A stretch of 64,000 bases of DNA from Aspidiotus rigidus (Eukaryota; Arthropoda; Insecta; Hemiptera; Diaspididae). The notes below the pieces were generated by a model that made no database searches, was not told where the DNA came from, and saw only the letters and a program-made list of their open reading frames with translations. Where the stretch lies: positions 10,145,501-10,209,500 of the forward strand of contig JAVHKY010000054.1 in the NCBI GenBank assembly GCA_035079385.1, written 5' to 3'. A program made the translations under genes and the position numbers. Positions 42,701 to 54,467 of this stretch are shown here, piece by piece (the stretch's first letter is position 1; the number at the start of each line of letters is the position of its first letter).

Positions 42701-44580
42701 GCCAACTGTAAAAATTCCAAGTACCACATTTCCCTCCTGCATATAAGACTCATTATGAAAAATACACGTACCCCCTCCTCCCCCCGTGATCTAGAATATA
42801 ATATTAATAGACCAGATATCGATAACATATAATTATGTTTTCTGAGCCATCTGTACAAATTCTCAAGTACCACATTGCCCTCAGCATATAAGACTCATCC
42901 TGTAAAATACACGTACCTCGTGATCATGAATATAATAAAAGTGGCCTAGATGATAACATAACTTAGTCTACACTGAGCCGTCTGCAAAAATTCCAAGTCT
43001 TCCAGTATATAAAACTCATCCTGAAAAATGCACGTACCCCTCCCCCACGTGATCAAGAACATAATATTAATAGACTAGATATTGATAACATACGTAATGT
43101 AACTAAATTTAATGCACTGACCCACCAGCACACATTCCAAGTTCTACATTACCTTCCAGTGTATAAAACTCATTCTGAAAAGTACAAGTACCACATTTCC
43201 CTCCAGCATATAAGACTCATCCTGAAAAATACACGCACCCTCCTCCCGGCGTGATCAAGAATATAATATTAATAGACTAGATATTGATAACATACAACTA
43301 AATTCAATATACTGACCCAACAGTACAAATTCCAAGTTCTACATTACCTTCCAGTATATAAAACTCATTCTGAAAAGTACACGTACCCTCTGATCATGAA
43401 TATATTGATAGGCTAGATGTTGATAACATAACGAGGCCTATACTAAGCCAACTGTAAAAACTCCAAGTACCACATTTCGCTCCAGCATATAAGACATCCT
43501 GAAAAATACACGCACTCCTCCCCCTCCACTCTAGGTCTATACTAAGCTATCTGTAAAAATTCAAAAAACCACGTTTCCTTCCAGCATATAAGACTCATCC
43601 TGAAATATAAATGCCCCCCCCCCCCGTGGTCATGAATATAATATTAATAGGCTAGATGTTGATAACATAACTAAGTCTATAGTAAGCTATCTGTAAAAAT
43701 TCCAAGTCCCACATATCCCTCTAGCATATACTCATCCTGAAAAATTCACATACCCCGTGATCATGAATACAATATGTATTAGTAAACTAGATATTGGTAA
43801 CATATAACTAGGTCTATACTGAGTCGTCTGTAAAAATTCCAACTCCCACATTACCTTCCAGTATATAAACCTCATCCTGAAAAATGCACGTACCCTCCCC
43901 CCCCCCCACGTGATTAAGAATATAATATTAATAGGCTAGATATTGATAACATATAACCAAATTTAATATACTGACTCAGTACAAATTCCGAGTTCTACAT
44001 TACCTTCCAGTATATAAAACTCATTCTGAAAAATGCACGTACCTCATGATCATGAATATATTGATAGGCTAGATGTTGATAAGATAACTAGGCCTATACT
44101 AAGCTAACTGTAAAAATTTTAAGTACCACATTTCCCTTCAGCATATAAACCTCATTCCGAAAAGTACATGTACCCCCTGATCATGAATATATTGATAGGC
44201 TAGATGTGATAACATAACTAGGTCTATACTAAACTATCTGTAAGAATTCAAAGTCCCACATTGCCTCCCAGCATATAAGACTCATCCTGAAAACTTCACG
44301 TACCCCGTGATCGTGAATACAATATTAGTAGACTGGATATTGATATCATATATCTAGGTCTATACTAAGCTATCTGCCAAAATTCCAAATACCACATCAC
44401 CTTCCAGCGTATAAGACTCATCCTGAAAAATACACATACCCCCATAATGATATTTAATAGTCTGCCAACATAACTAGGTCCACACTATACCATCTGTCAA
44501 AATTCCAAGTCCCACATTGCCTTCCACCGTATAAAGCTTATCCTGATATAATATGCTAAATCGTTAATAAATATTCTAAC
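39730..44580. repeat. Degenerate satellite, unit about 127 bp
   Basis: Several dozen diverged units run across 4.8 kb. A typical unit includes AATATTAATAGGCTAGATAT, TGATAACATAACTAGGTCTA, ATTCCAAGTCCCACATTACC and TTCCAGCATATAAAACTCAT then CCTGAAAAATACACGTACCC. Internal deletions vary unit length. The array is interrupted once, by the minisatellite-carrying element at 40681-41360. Confidence 0.92.
40681..41360 (-). mobile_element. Minisatellite-carrying element inserted in the 127-bp satellite
   Basis: 680 bp in reverse orientation: AACGACGGCTTCCTTAACGA at the left, about eight minisatellite units, and CATAAAACAGGTTCCCTGTT at the right. The flanking satellite unit reads TATAAAA before and AACATCCTG after, so both boundaries are clear and AA is apparently duplicated. 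This copy best defines the element's ends. Confidence 0.85.
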
Positions 44581-46670
44581 TTCCCCCGTTGACTGTCTTC
44601 ACACAAAGCTTATCTGATACATTACCATGTCTCGACACCAAGTCCATATGAAAAAATCCCAAATTCCACCTTCCCATTTTTTTTTAAATCTTCAATCAAC
44701 GCAAATTGAAATAAAAAGTTCCAAATTCGAGTAGCCTATTATCAATAATACACCTAGAAACAGATTTAAAAGTCAGAAGTTTATGACAAAAAAAAACAAA
44801 ATAATTTTTAACTAGGAAAATAAATCACTCACTTATATGATTTCTGAAAAGGGTGAACAATTTATGTATTATCAAACAGTAAAATAATGGTACTTACTAG
44901 AAAGATTCAACCCACTAATTAAATTTCAAGTATTAAGCATGCAGCTCTTGATGTTGTTTTCTTCATTCGCAAGCACAATAAATAATAACATAAATATAAA
45001 CCACTGCACAAGCGCGTAATAAAGATGTGTACGTCTCTTGAACCTGTATTCTTTCTCTCTTTCTTCCAAACTCTTTTATCCACATATCAGTTTCTCTTTC
45101 TCAAACTTATTTGGACGCAAGCACACCTCAAAAATTAGGTTACGAACGCAATAAATTCAATGCTTATTACTTGAAAATCAAAGCAACGATCACCAATTCA
45201 CAATACAACTTTTAAACTTGAACATGAACGTGAACATTAAATTTGAACTGATATAGAACGTAATATAAAACAAAATCATTTGTTTTCAATTAATTTCTCA
45301 CACTGCCTCGTCACCCTGTTACCTTTGTCTCGCAATAAAAAGGTTTTGAATCACTCACCGACCGGAACACTTCAAACCTGGAAATAGAAGAAAATTTAAG
45401 GAATTTCAATTAGCTCTAATAAAATTAAACAATCCTATATAGGTAGCCGAGTTCTCAATGTAGGTCAGGGTCAGAATTATTTCAAATCTGACAAAGCTCA
45501 ATTATAACAATTTTTTCCAGCCCCTTCCCCCCCCCTGTAGCTTGGATGTCGTCATTTTTCCACACATTTTCTCAAAATTAATTTTAGAGTAATTTATCAA
45601 GATTGGCGGTTTTGCAGTCGGAAAAGTTGGACTGCATCATCAGTCAAACAATATTTCATCTGTAGCAAGTAGCGCTAGTGTCGGAACGCGGGTGTACGGT
45701 GGGACTTCTGAAAATTTTTGCAAACAATCATGATTTTACAAACGATTTTGCTTTCTTTACTTTTCTATGAAATATCTTGGTTGTCAGAAGAATCTAGTAA
45801 CTCACGTCTTTACAATTGAAAGTTATTAAATATTATGGATTGCAATTTAATTTTTTAAAGATACCTAAGTGAAAAAAAATAATCTTACCTGATACTAGAA
45901 CATCATCATCAGTTATCCTCCATATATTCATATACTGCAGCACAACATATACACCATTACAAAAAAAGAAACACAATTATGAACCAAATACTGAATGATT
46001 ACCAGCTCTGTATAAAAAAACCAATTTTACGTTACGTTAAATATGAAATAATTTTGAATAAAATTTATTTCACTGACACGACACAAATTTCTTGAAAAAA
46101 ATTTACCCAGGAAACGATACAGAGTGGAAATAAAAACATTATTTTGCTCTACGTTATTTTTGAAAAAATTCCATCAAAATTACAGGTACGTTACGTTAAA
46201 TATGAAATAAAGGCACGATCACGATAGCAAACACGGATTACGAGCACTTAAATTTCGACGTCACTCCCGAACAGCCATCACTGATGACAGCAACGCACAA
46301 ACTGAGTTCCCTGATCGAATTTTCCTGCCTACCACCCAAGTTTGGCTAACTGATGAATCACCAGTCATCACAAAGGTATCGGTAATGAACCATGAACGAT
46401 AAGACCAAATTGGGAAATTCCAAAGGGATACGGTTCTGTTATCGGAACTTTCGATCAGTCAGAGGTCTGAATCATAAAGGCAGATGGGAAATGTCAGATG
46501 AATAATGGGTCGCACCGCTGGAAAATCTTATCCTGTTGAAAACTGTCCGTATGATTTTTTTTTTTGCCCTTAATGCCGAGAATGATGGAAAAGAGAAAGT
46601 TATTTTTCGGAAACCCCGTTGACTGATATCTTGACATGTTTTCTTCAGTAATAGAAGTTTTGTGTTTAGC
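44581..46670. other. Unassigned AT-rich sequence
   Basis: No gene recognised. GTTACGTTAAATATGAAATAA occurs twice (near 46034 and 46193), a short direct repeat. Confidence 0.45.
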
Positions 46671-46875
46671 TTGAGATTCGAGAAAAATTTAGACTTTCGA
46701 ACTACAATATTATACTAGGCTTATAGAAGGGGTAGGCCTTCTTTGTACTAGCTTTATCTAGGTCCAGGCTTCCTTGTATTCTCAATACCAAATCCTATTT
46801 GACTCATGAAATAGGTTTCCTGCGTTCCTCGTTTAACTTCGTTAAGGAAGCGGCGGTTTTTCAAGTTCCCCTCCT

Positions 46876-46878
<3 letters not shown>

Positions 46879-46925
<47 letters not shown>
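46879..46925. repeat. (TA)n microsatellite
   Basis: An uninterrupted AT/TA run of about 46 bases. It arises inside a minisatellite unit at the normal CATATATAG position and looks like a local expansion of the unit's TATATAT core. Confidence 0.9.
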
Positions 46926-46926
<1 letters not shown>

Positions 46927-47037
46927 CTCGAGAGTCGAAATTAACAGGGAACCTGTTTTATGGAAGACTTTTTTAGAAATTTACCGTGCGCCGTCCAGCA
47001 AAAAACTTGGAAAAATTTCGGCTCTCAAGCTATATAT

Positions 47038-47622
47038 CAGGAGTATTCAATTACTTTTCACCGTGGCCCACTTTTCCTGGCTGGTCAGGTGCGTAGGCCA
47101 CAAGAAAAAAAAATAAAATTCTACCCAAAATTGTTACTACTTTAATGTGAAAAGTGACATTTCATCTTTTCACAAATTTCAATAAAATTAGGTTCATACG
47201 ATGTGAGCGAAATACGTAAAGAATTTTGAAGGTGCTCTTGTATCAAATTTGCTCGAAAATTGTTTTTAATTAGGTTCATATGTGAAAATGCGGACTCACA
47301 AATGTAAGTGGAGCCAAACATGGTTAATACATCAATACTGCATCTTTTTAAAAGAGGGTATTCACCTTGTTGTAAGTCTATCCAAAAAAAACTTTCCTCT
47401 GTAATACCTCTCAACTTCACAAATCCTACTTCAGATATTCGTGTTCATTCTTGAATTGACAGGTTCAAAGTGATTCATTTTACTGACGACTAGCTGTACG
47501 ACGAGTATTTCTCATACACGTGTTCTCTTCCACTCTTTTTTCATGTCGCAATTTCATAATTTGTCGATATATCTCGCGGGCCACTGTTGATGACTCCGCG
47601 GGCCGCTAATTGAATAGCCCTG
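47038..47622 (-). mobile_element. Internally deleted hAT transposon with perfect 8-bp duplication
   Basis: Ends CAGGAGTATTCAATTAC and CTAATTGAATAGCCCTG are inverted. CTATATAT flanks both sides (47030-47037 and 47623-47630). It keeps a transposase C-terminal fragment, so it is a deletion derivative of an autonomous element. Confidence 0.9.
47142..47420 (-). pseudogene. hAT transposase C-terminal dimerisation domain fragment
   Basis: The - strand encodes 92 codons including TMFGSTYICESAFSHMNLIK and NNFRANLIQEHLQNSLRISL then TSYEPNFIEI. This is the C-terminal hAT dimerisation region of the ZBED/SCAND3-like transposase group (STYxCExxFSxMN). The catalytic core and BED zinc finger are absent. Confidence 0.85.
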
Positions 47623-48130
47623 CTATATATGATAGGGGGAGGGGGACGGAAAATTTCGTCTCTCGAGCTATATAATTATGATAGGAGGGAAACTTGGAAA
47701 AATTTCGTCTCTCGAGCTACATGTGATGGGAGGGGGACTTGGAAAAATTTATCGAGCTATATATGATATGAGAGGTTCTCAGAAATTAAATTTCAACTCT
47801 TGATCTATTATATGTAGCTCGAGATTCGAGAAAGGCCTTCTTTATATTACCCTTATCTAGGTCTAGGCTTCCTTGAATTTTCAATACCGAATCCCATTTA
47901 CTCATAAAACAGGTTCCCTGCGTTCCTCGTTTAACTTCGTTTAGGAAGCCGTCGTTTTTTTCCCAAGTTTTTTGGTGGACGGCACACGGCGATTTTCTCA
48001 AATACCCCCCATAAAACAGATCCCCTGTTAAAAAATTTTATATGACAGGAGAGGGACTTGAAAAAATTTCGAACCCCAAGCTATAAATGATAGGAGGGGG
48101 ACTTGAAAAAAATTCATCTTCCAAGCTATA

Positions 48131-48686
48131 CCAGGTGGACCAGAAAAATGTTATACCAATTAAATGGGAGTGTGCGCTAAATCTGTTCTAGCGTGAAAAC
48201 GCGAAACGTTAGGTGTATACTTCAAACCTACGAAATGTGTATCTCAATTTTATTTTCGATTTGCGCCCCTAGTCAACGGGCTTTATTGAGCCAGTTATGG
48301 ACCAAAATGTGCCGAAAATTACCAATTTGCCAAGATTTCCGAAGCAAGAAATTGAAAATTCCATCACTTTTTAACTTCGTAGGGTTATTCAGATATTTTT
48401 TTTTCGGAATCAGTGTTCACTTTCAAATCAAGTAAAATATGACAATTTTAACGATTTTCAATTTTTGAGAATTTTGGAAAATTGGTCAATTTTTAGCACA
48501 TTTTGGTCCATAACTCAGCTGAAAAATGTTGTAGAAAGTTGGGTAGGGGCGCAAATTGAAGATAAAATTGAGATACAAATTTCGTATACGGATATGAAGT
48601 ATACATCTAACGTTTTGCGTTTTTGTGCTGGAGAGAATTTAGCGCAAACTCTCATTTAACTGGTATCATCTTTCAGGTCCACCCGG
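48131..48686. mobile_element. CCGGGTGG-family miniature element, copy 2
   Basis: 556 bp, from CCAGGTGGACCAGAAAAATG to CATCTTTCAGGTCCACCCGG. The interior matches copies at 17141 and 51320 (GCGTGAAAACGCGAAACGTT, TTTTGGTCCATAACTCAGCT). It is inserted after AAGCTATA of a minisatellite unit. Confidence 0.8.
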
Positions 48687-48699
48687 TTTACAAAAAGAG

Positions 48700-49060
48700 T
48701 CGACATTTTTTGTAAGTTTTTCGCCGGACGGCATACGGCAAATTTCTGGCAAATCACGAGTTGCGGCCGAAAAAGGCGTTTTACTACGAATTGCGGCTCA
48801 GTGAAAAAATTATAATGTACGAATTGCGGCCTAGTACTGAAATTCTCAAAAAAAAACCCTTTTAACAGGGAACCTGTTTTATGGGTTTTTTTCGAAAAAT
48901 GAGCCGTACGCCGTTCGGCCGAAACAGAAATGGTTCAAGACCAACATAATTTGCAAAAATGGTTCAAGTCCCCCTCGTAACCTATTATGCTCGGTTTGAA
49001 CTTGAAAAAATTTCGACTGTTGACCTATATATGATAGGAGAGGGACTTACAATTTTTTTT
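48700..49060. repeat. Degenerate minisatellite-element remnant
   Basis: Contains TTAACAGGGAACCTGTTTTA at about 48862 followed by GAGCCGTACGCCGTTCGGCC and an old unit with ACCTATATATGATAGGAGAG near 49022. The order matches the 5' module of the element. Confidence 0.6.
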
Positions 49061-49159
49061 TTTATTTGGCTCCGCGAGAAAATTTTTTTAAGTCGATTTT
49101 CTCGTTATTCTAGAGTCAAATACCTTTTCAATGCTCTGCGAGCAGCAGACTAATGGCGA

Positions 49160-50925
49160 ATTTTTGGAGATTTTTTTCCGAATTTCGCGCGCAATACATC
49201 AGTCGAACATTTGTCAAGAGCGCATATTCGTACACTTGTGCAAAAGATGAATGATAAACCAACGTGTTATCAACTAGAATATGTCCCTTCGCCACGCGAC
49301 CAAAGAGAAGGATTCGCGCGACGATTCTTCGCTCGTATTTTCGCTGTATAGCTCAGTCACGTCTCGTCGAATTTTTTCCGCACATTGCGAACTTGAGTGA
49401 GCCGGAAAGTCGGCTAAAGGCGGTATAGCGGTTTTTTTTTTCATTTTATTTTTCCATTTCGAAGGGAGAAAAGTAAACCAGGACTACGTACGGTATCTAT
49501 ACAGCAAGCACGCGTACGATTACTCTTAGCTACGCGATACTTGCGAACGCATTTCTCGCGCTTATACAGACGGAACGTATCGCTCTTTTTACTCACATTA
49601 TGCTCGGCGCGCACTCAGCTAAGCACACCATGTTATTGTCGACCTGTTGGAATTTCTCATTTGTTGCTTCGTGCGTATTCGTTATTGTTATTAAGATTTC
49701 CAATAGCTCGTAGATGGGCTGACAGACGGTGAGTCCTTCTATATTTATTTTCTAGCTTGTAGACACTCGTATACTTCACCCGAAGGCTTGTTGGTATTCG
49801 CAAATCCAATCTAAAGATTTCCTTTCGTATCGTGTGTCTCTGTGTTATTATACTCGCGTGTTTTTGCACCTGGGTGTTCCAAATATCTATAGCTAGGTAC
49901 TTATGAGCCATGATAATACTCGACACATATTTCTGATCTTTTTTTCTCTTATATATTGGCGTAGAACATAGGTTTTTTTCGACTTCATCGTATTTGAACT
50001 TCCACGTTATCCTTAAAATTGAAAAACCAAATTTTACTGTACCGACGTAGGCAGACCAAACCTCGTTTTTTCGTCAGTATTTTCATTGTATTCAACCGCG
50101 TTCGATTTGTTTTGTTTTCTATCTCAGGTCATCGACCTGCACTATGCGTTAATATCAAACTAGAAAATGTCAGTCAATGTAAGTTGTGCTTCTACGCAAC
50201 TCCCTCGTGCGAGACGTAATATTGACGGAATTAAGAGGGATTCTAGAAACGAATAAATTAGCGCACGAATGTCGGGGAGGTAAAAATATCCTATCATTAT
50301 CTAATACTTGACTGGGGATACTACGAGTGCTTGAAAAATTGATTACGTAATGAAACATTGTTTACATACAGTGTGGTCGCTAATAAAAGTAGTAAAACTG
50401 CGAATTAGCGTTTTTATATCATGTACCGGTATCATTAATCTGTAACGAACAATAGAATTCTGTCGTTGTTTTAAAACTCACATTTTCGTTTACATTCATT
50501 TCATCACCACGTGTACGGAATTATTATTTTATTGATTAAAAATTACTGTTAAATATAATACTTATAATTATTGTTATAAAACATTCCCAGCCTCATTCTA
50601 TCGGGGGCTGTTCTATAAATCGTTTATCATCAAAAGTAGTAATGTAATATCCAGCTCGGTTTTCCAACTACATGTAGCCTTAAAGAAAAAATTAGATCTT
50701 CTAAAAAAAAATTTCTATACAAATACATAATCATTAAATTATCAGATTTTCCAGCCCTGCTACTGCATCAATGAAATTATCATGAAAATAATACCACAGA
50801 TAATAACAACAATCGAAGAAATAGTGATGTACGACTGACGAAGTTGAGTTTTTAGAATTAATAAAAACTCATAGCTTTTTTCGTTGGCTACTCGGGCTTG
50901 CCTTCATTAACTGTTTTAATCGAGG
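49160..50925. other. Single-copy-looking region, possible promoter and 5' exon
   Basis: Higher in GC and CpG than its surroundings near 49250-49640, with few repeats. GCTCAGTCACG near 49351 resembles an arthropod initiator (TCAGT) and ACGGTGAGT at 49727-49735 is a strong donor. A 5' untranslated exon of an unseen + strand gene is possible, but no coding sequence supports it. Confidence 0.25.
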
Positions 50926-51310
50926 CGAATAGAAAACCTGTTTTATGGGGGTTTCTTTGTTTATTATTATTTTTTTTTCCAAATAAAGATTGAACTTTAT
51001 TCCTCGCCATCTCGGGAGTTTGAGCTTCAAAGTTCATGTTTTCCCAAGTTTACCCCTGTCAAATACAGCTCAGCAATCTCGAAGATCAACATCTTTCCGA
51101 CTCCCCCTCCCATCATATTATACTTCGAAGGTCAAAATTTTTATAGGTAACCTATTCTATTGGGGGGTGAAAAATTTGCCGTGCGCCGTCTGGCCAAAAT
51201 CTTAGAAAAATTTCGACTCTCGAGTTATATACAATAGGAGGTGGATTTCAAAAAATGTCGACTCTCAAGCTACATATGATGGGAGGGGGACTTGGAAAAA
51301 TGTTCACTCT
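50926..51310. repeat. Degenerate minisatellite-element remnants
   Basis: AACCTGTTTTATGGGGG near 50935, a second 5' module near 51145 (GGTAACCTATTCTATTGGGG with GCCGTGCGCCGTCTGGCC), and units such as CAAGCTACATATGATGGGAG near 51268. Confidence 0.65.
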
Positions 51311-51319
51311 CAAGCTATA

Positions 51320-51874
51320 CCGGGTGGACCAGTAAGATGTTACCAGTTGAATTGGAGTTTGCACTAAATCTGCGTAAAAACGCTAGACGTTAGATGTATA
51401 CTTTGAATCTACAAAATGTGTATCTCAATTTTATCTTCAATTTGCGCGCCTCCTTAACTTTTTACGACTTTTCAGCTGAGTTATGAACCAAAATGTGCCA
51501 AAAGTTTACCAATTATCCAAGATTTCCGAAGTAAGAAATTGAAAATTCCTCCACTTTCAAACTTCATATTATGGTGATTCAGGTATTTTTTTCGGAATGA
51601 GAATTAAATTTCACTTTCAAATCAAGTAAAATATGAAAATTTAAACGATTCTTAATTCTTAAGAATTTTGGAAAATTGGTCAATTTTTGGCACATTTTGG
51701 TCCATAACTTGGCTCAAAAAACTTGTAGAAAGTTGGTTGGGGGCGCAAATAGAAGATAGAATTGAGATACAAATTTCGTAGATTTAAAGTGTACCCCAAC
51801 GTTTTGTGTTTTTGAGCTGTAGTGAATTTAGTGCATACTCCCTTTCAACTAGTAACATCACATTGTCCCACCCG
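51320..51874. mobile_element. CCGGGTGG-family miniature element, copy 3
   Basis: 555 bp from CCGGGTGGACCAGTAAGATG to TAACATCACATTGTCCCACCCG. Flanks are CAAGCTATA at the left and ATATATGATAGGAGG at the right, so it splits a minisatellite unit at the same place as copy 2. No coding capacity recognised. Confidence 0.85.
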
Positions 51875-52255
51875 ATATATGATAGGAGGGGAACTTGGAA
51901 AAATTTGTACTCGCGACCCGTGAAATATGATAGAAGGGGGATGGTGTTTGAAGCATTGCATATCTAGCTCATTGAAGCGGTTAAACCAGTTGGTATATGA
52001 AGCATTGCATGTCTATTTACTTGAAGGGCCTACCCTAATGCAGGTCATATCATGTATATATTATTTTTCAACCCATAGAACAGGTTCTCTACGTTCCTCG
52101 TTTAACATCGTTAATAAAGCCGTCGTTTTTCCAAGTCCCCAGAGGGGTCGACATTTTTTCAAGTCCCACGTTTTGCCGGACGGCGCCCGACGCCCATCCT
52201 TATTCTTCAAGTTACTCTCCCCTCCCCCTTAAATAGGTTCCCTGTTAAAAAATAT
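51875..52255. repeat. Minisatellite-element remnants, both orientations
   Basis: A unit at 51876-51905, a 3' module near 52078-52130 (ACAGGTTCTCTACGTTCCTC, AAAGCCGTCGTTTTTCCAAG), and a reversed 5' module ending AAATAGGTTCCCTGTT near 52240. This repeats the nested pattern seen at 35.5-36.6 kb. Confidence 0.65.
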
Positions 52256-52373
52256 TTACGGTCGAAGAATACGTGGTATAGGCATTATCGAGGTATCGAG
52301 AAGAAACGAATTTTTTGAAGGCTGTACGAAAATTTGAAAAGTACTTTTCAAAATAAAACCCTAAATAACAGAG

Positions 52374-52717
52374 CGTCGGCTTAGTGGCAATACCTCGTAA
52401 GCCACAAAACAGCTGATTCTGGGTTACAAGCTACTCTAATGTAAAAACTGTCGTAGAATTCAATGGAAAATACCTCGTAACCCGTAAACCAATCATTTTC
52501 CTTGTTTTTACAGTTTTGCAATATCTCGTATACCAAATTAGCCAGAAGTTGCCGGAAATATCTCGTAACCCCAACATTACATCTTATGGAGAATCGCAAA
52601 AACCTCGTAACCCATATTCTTGGGATACAAGGTATTTTATATCTCTAGAAAAACGTTTTTTTCATTTCCTGAAAAATTGATATTTTGGGCTTGCAAGGTA
52701 TTGCCACTAAGCCGACG
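52374..52717. mobile_element. Inverted-repeat element with internal CTCGTAACCC repeats
   Basis: Ends CGTCGGCTTAGTGGCAATAC and its inverse ending CACTAAGCCGACG. AGAG flanks both sides (52370-52373 and 52718-52721). Inside, ACCTCGTAA or close forms recur five times, at irregular spacing, next to CCC or GCC. Confidence 0.8.
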
Positions 52718-52779
52718 AGAGTATATTGCAAATCATTAAAAATAATGATGTCTCAAACAATCTTTTGGTAGGAAACTTT

Positions 52780-53040
52780 TTACCATTTTTTTAGCGGGGG
52801 ACCCGCGATCCCTTTTGTTGGGGGGTTCTTTCAGGAAATTTTCGTCCGCGAGCGGTGCGAGGTTGATGACGTAAGGGAGGGGGGGGGGACTTTAAAAAAT
52901 TCCGACTCTTGAGCAATTTATGATAGGAGACGGACTTCGAATAATTTAACTCTCGAGCTTCATACGATAGGAGGGGGTCTCGGAAAAATGTTGACTCTCT
53001 AGAGCTATATATGATAGAATTTTCTATGTATTCTACTTTT
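52780..53040. repeat. Diverged minisatellite units with GC-rich inverted flanks
   Basis: Old minisatellite text (GAGCAATTTATGATAGGAGA, TCGAGCTTCATACGATAGGA). AGCGGGGGACCC near 52791 is inverted as GGGTCCCCCGCT near 53076, suggesting the ends of another element about 300 bp long. Confidence 0.55.
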
Positions 53041-53084
53041 TGAAAGAGCTTCCGCAGTGGAATACTTGTCCTACGGGTCCCCCG

Positions 53085-53345
53085 CTCGCCGTTGCAAAAC
53101 CTAATTTTAAACGATGTTCCCTTTTCCCCAAAACCAAGTTCTGCACGTTCGTCACACATTATTCGCACGGCAGATTTATAATAATATTTCGATAGCTTTA
53201 AGCCTTTAAGGTGTGGACAACTATTCAAAAGTTCAACGATGGTAACCGACCCCTGACTTTCCTTCTTTTGTAAAAAAGAAAAACGAACAATTTCACAGCG
53301 ATTACCTTCATGAATGATTTCTATGAGGACCAAATCTTGCCTGAT
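53085..53345 (-). other. Unrecognised open frame, possible gene fragment
   Basis: The - strand reads MVLIEIIHEGNRCEIVRFSF and then KESQGSVTIVELLNSCPHLK with GLKLSKYYYKSAVRIMCDER over about 85 codons. The residue mix looks like a real protein, unlike the neighbouring satellite frames. After about residue 100 it runs into minisatellite translation. Upstream there is a stop just after CTTAG. It could be a captured exon or chance; the family is not recognised. Confidence 0.3.
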
Positions 53346-54467
53346 ATAACACTACTAAGAGAACCACCAGGTTCTTTCACTATCATCGAGTAATTTGTTG
53401 TGTTAAATCTATCTAACTTAAAATCTAACGTACCGATACCACGAAAACTTTCCACTTCTTCGAGCATATTATATGTTTTCATAACTGCATTTTACACTCC
53501 GTACCTCGTCCTTTCTGCTCAACCCCGATGTATACGATTACAAAACGGAAAAAAAGAAGTATAGGGCTACTCTACCCCTTGCACTTTTTTCTTCTGTTAT
53601 GTGCCGAAATGCGTCATGCATACGTTTCCAACAATGAACTTGAAAGTACGAGCCCGTAATTTTAGTCGCTTAATCGAGTTTTGAGTTCTATAAGTTACTA
53701 ACGTAATTTTCCAGCTCATCGCGCGATAAGTTTGAATTCAAAGCAGGCAAAAGCTGGCCGCTTACAGTAAGAGGCCTTTCCATGAATTTATCGATCCTGG
53801 GTACATTCTCAAAAATACCATACGTATATATGATACTTTCAGAGTAGAATTACCTACCGCTCTCTGTTAATCGATTCCGTTAAAGGAATTGGTATATTTC
53901 TTTTTCGAAAAGCCCCTGAATAACATTGCTTCCGACTTTGATGTCTCATTCTTCTCTTTGTCTCTTCATCAACTAACGTAGGTAGGTACCTCGTTTCTCG
54001 AATAGTTTCATTAATTTCATTAATGTGGAAATTGCAATATTCTTCATCTCCTTTGATATAATAGATTAATTTTATGTACAGGTATACCCCTCAAAACATT
54101 TGATATACCATGTATGTGCGCATTTAATTCCAGGTCAATCAGCAAAGGTACCTATGCGACGTAAAAACAAATCTAAAGGCATTTTTCAATATCCAAGAAT
54201 TCAATTATTTTGAAGTGAAGTCAGTCAGTCGTATGTCGAACGTATTTTCAAAGGGCTTGATTTAGTCGGTCACTTGTCATTCTGCCACATCAAGTTGGAT
54301 TGACATATCTGCAAAATAACGATTAGAAGAATGAGGCCCATGACTCTGTCTACTCAAGGGTAAAATTAATCTTATTTCCTTGATCGTTGTTTTACGCAGA
54401 TACGTCAATTTAACTTTGTGCGGCGGAATTGTGTGTTTTGCTATAACTAATTCAAGTCAATACCGAA
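53346..54467. other. Unassigned sequence
   Basis: AT-rich, no repeat or gene recognised. Confidence 0.45.

Larger units (their letters stand above)
46943..47955 (+). mobile_element. Minisatellite-carrying element interrupted by a hAT relic
   Basis: Begins AACAGGGAACCTGTTTTATG and ends TTTAGGAAGCCGTCGTT. Left flank GAAATT and right flank TTTTTCCCAAG fit a reversed host unit with TT duplicated. A hAT element (47038-47622) sits in one of its units. Without that insertion it is about 420 bp. Confidence 0.75.

Noticed and set aside
52374..52717. CRISPR-like spaced repeats
   Set aside because: Repeats are short and irregularly spaced inside an inverted-repeat transposon of an animal genome.
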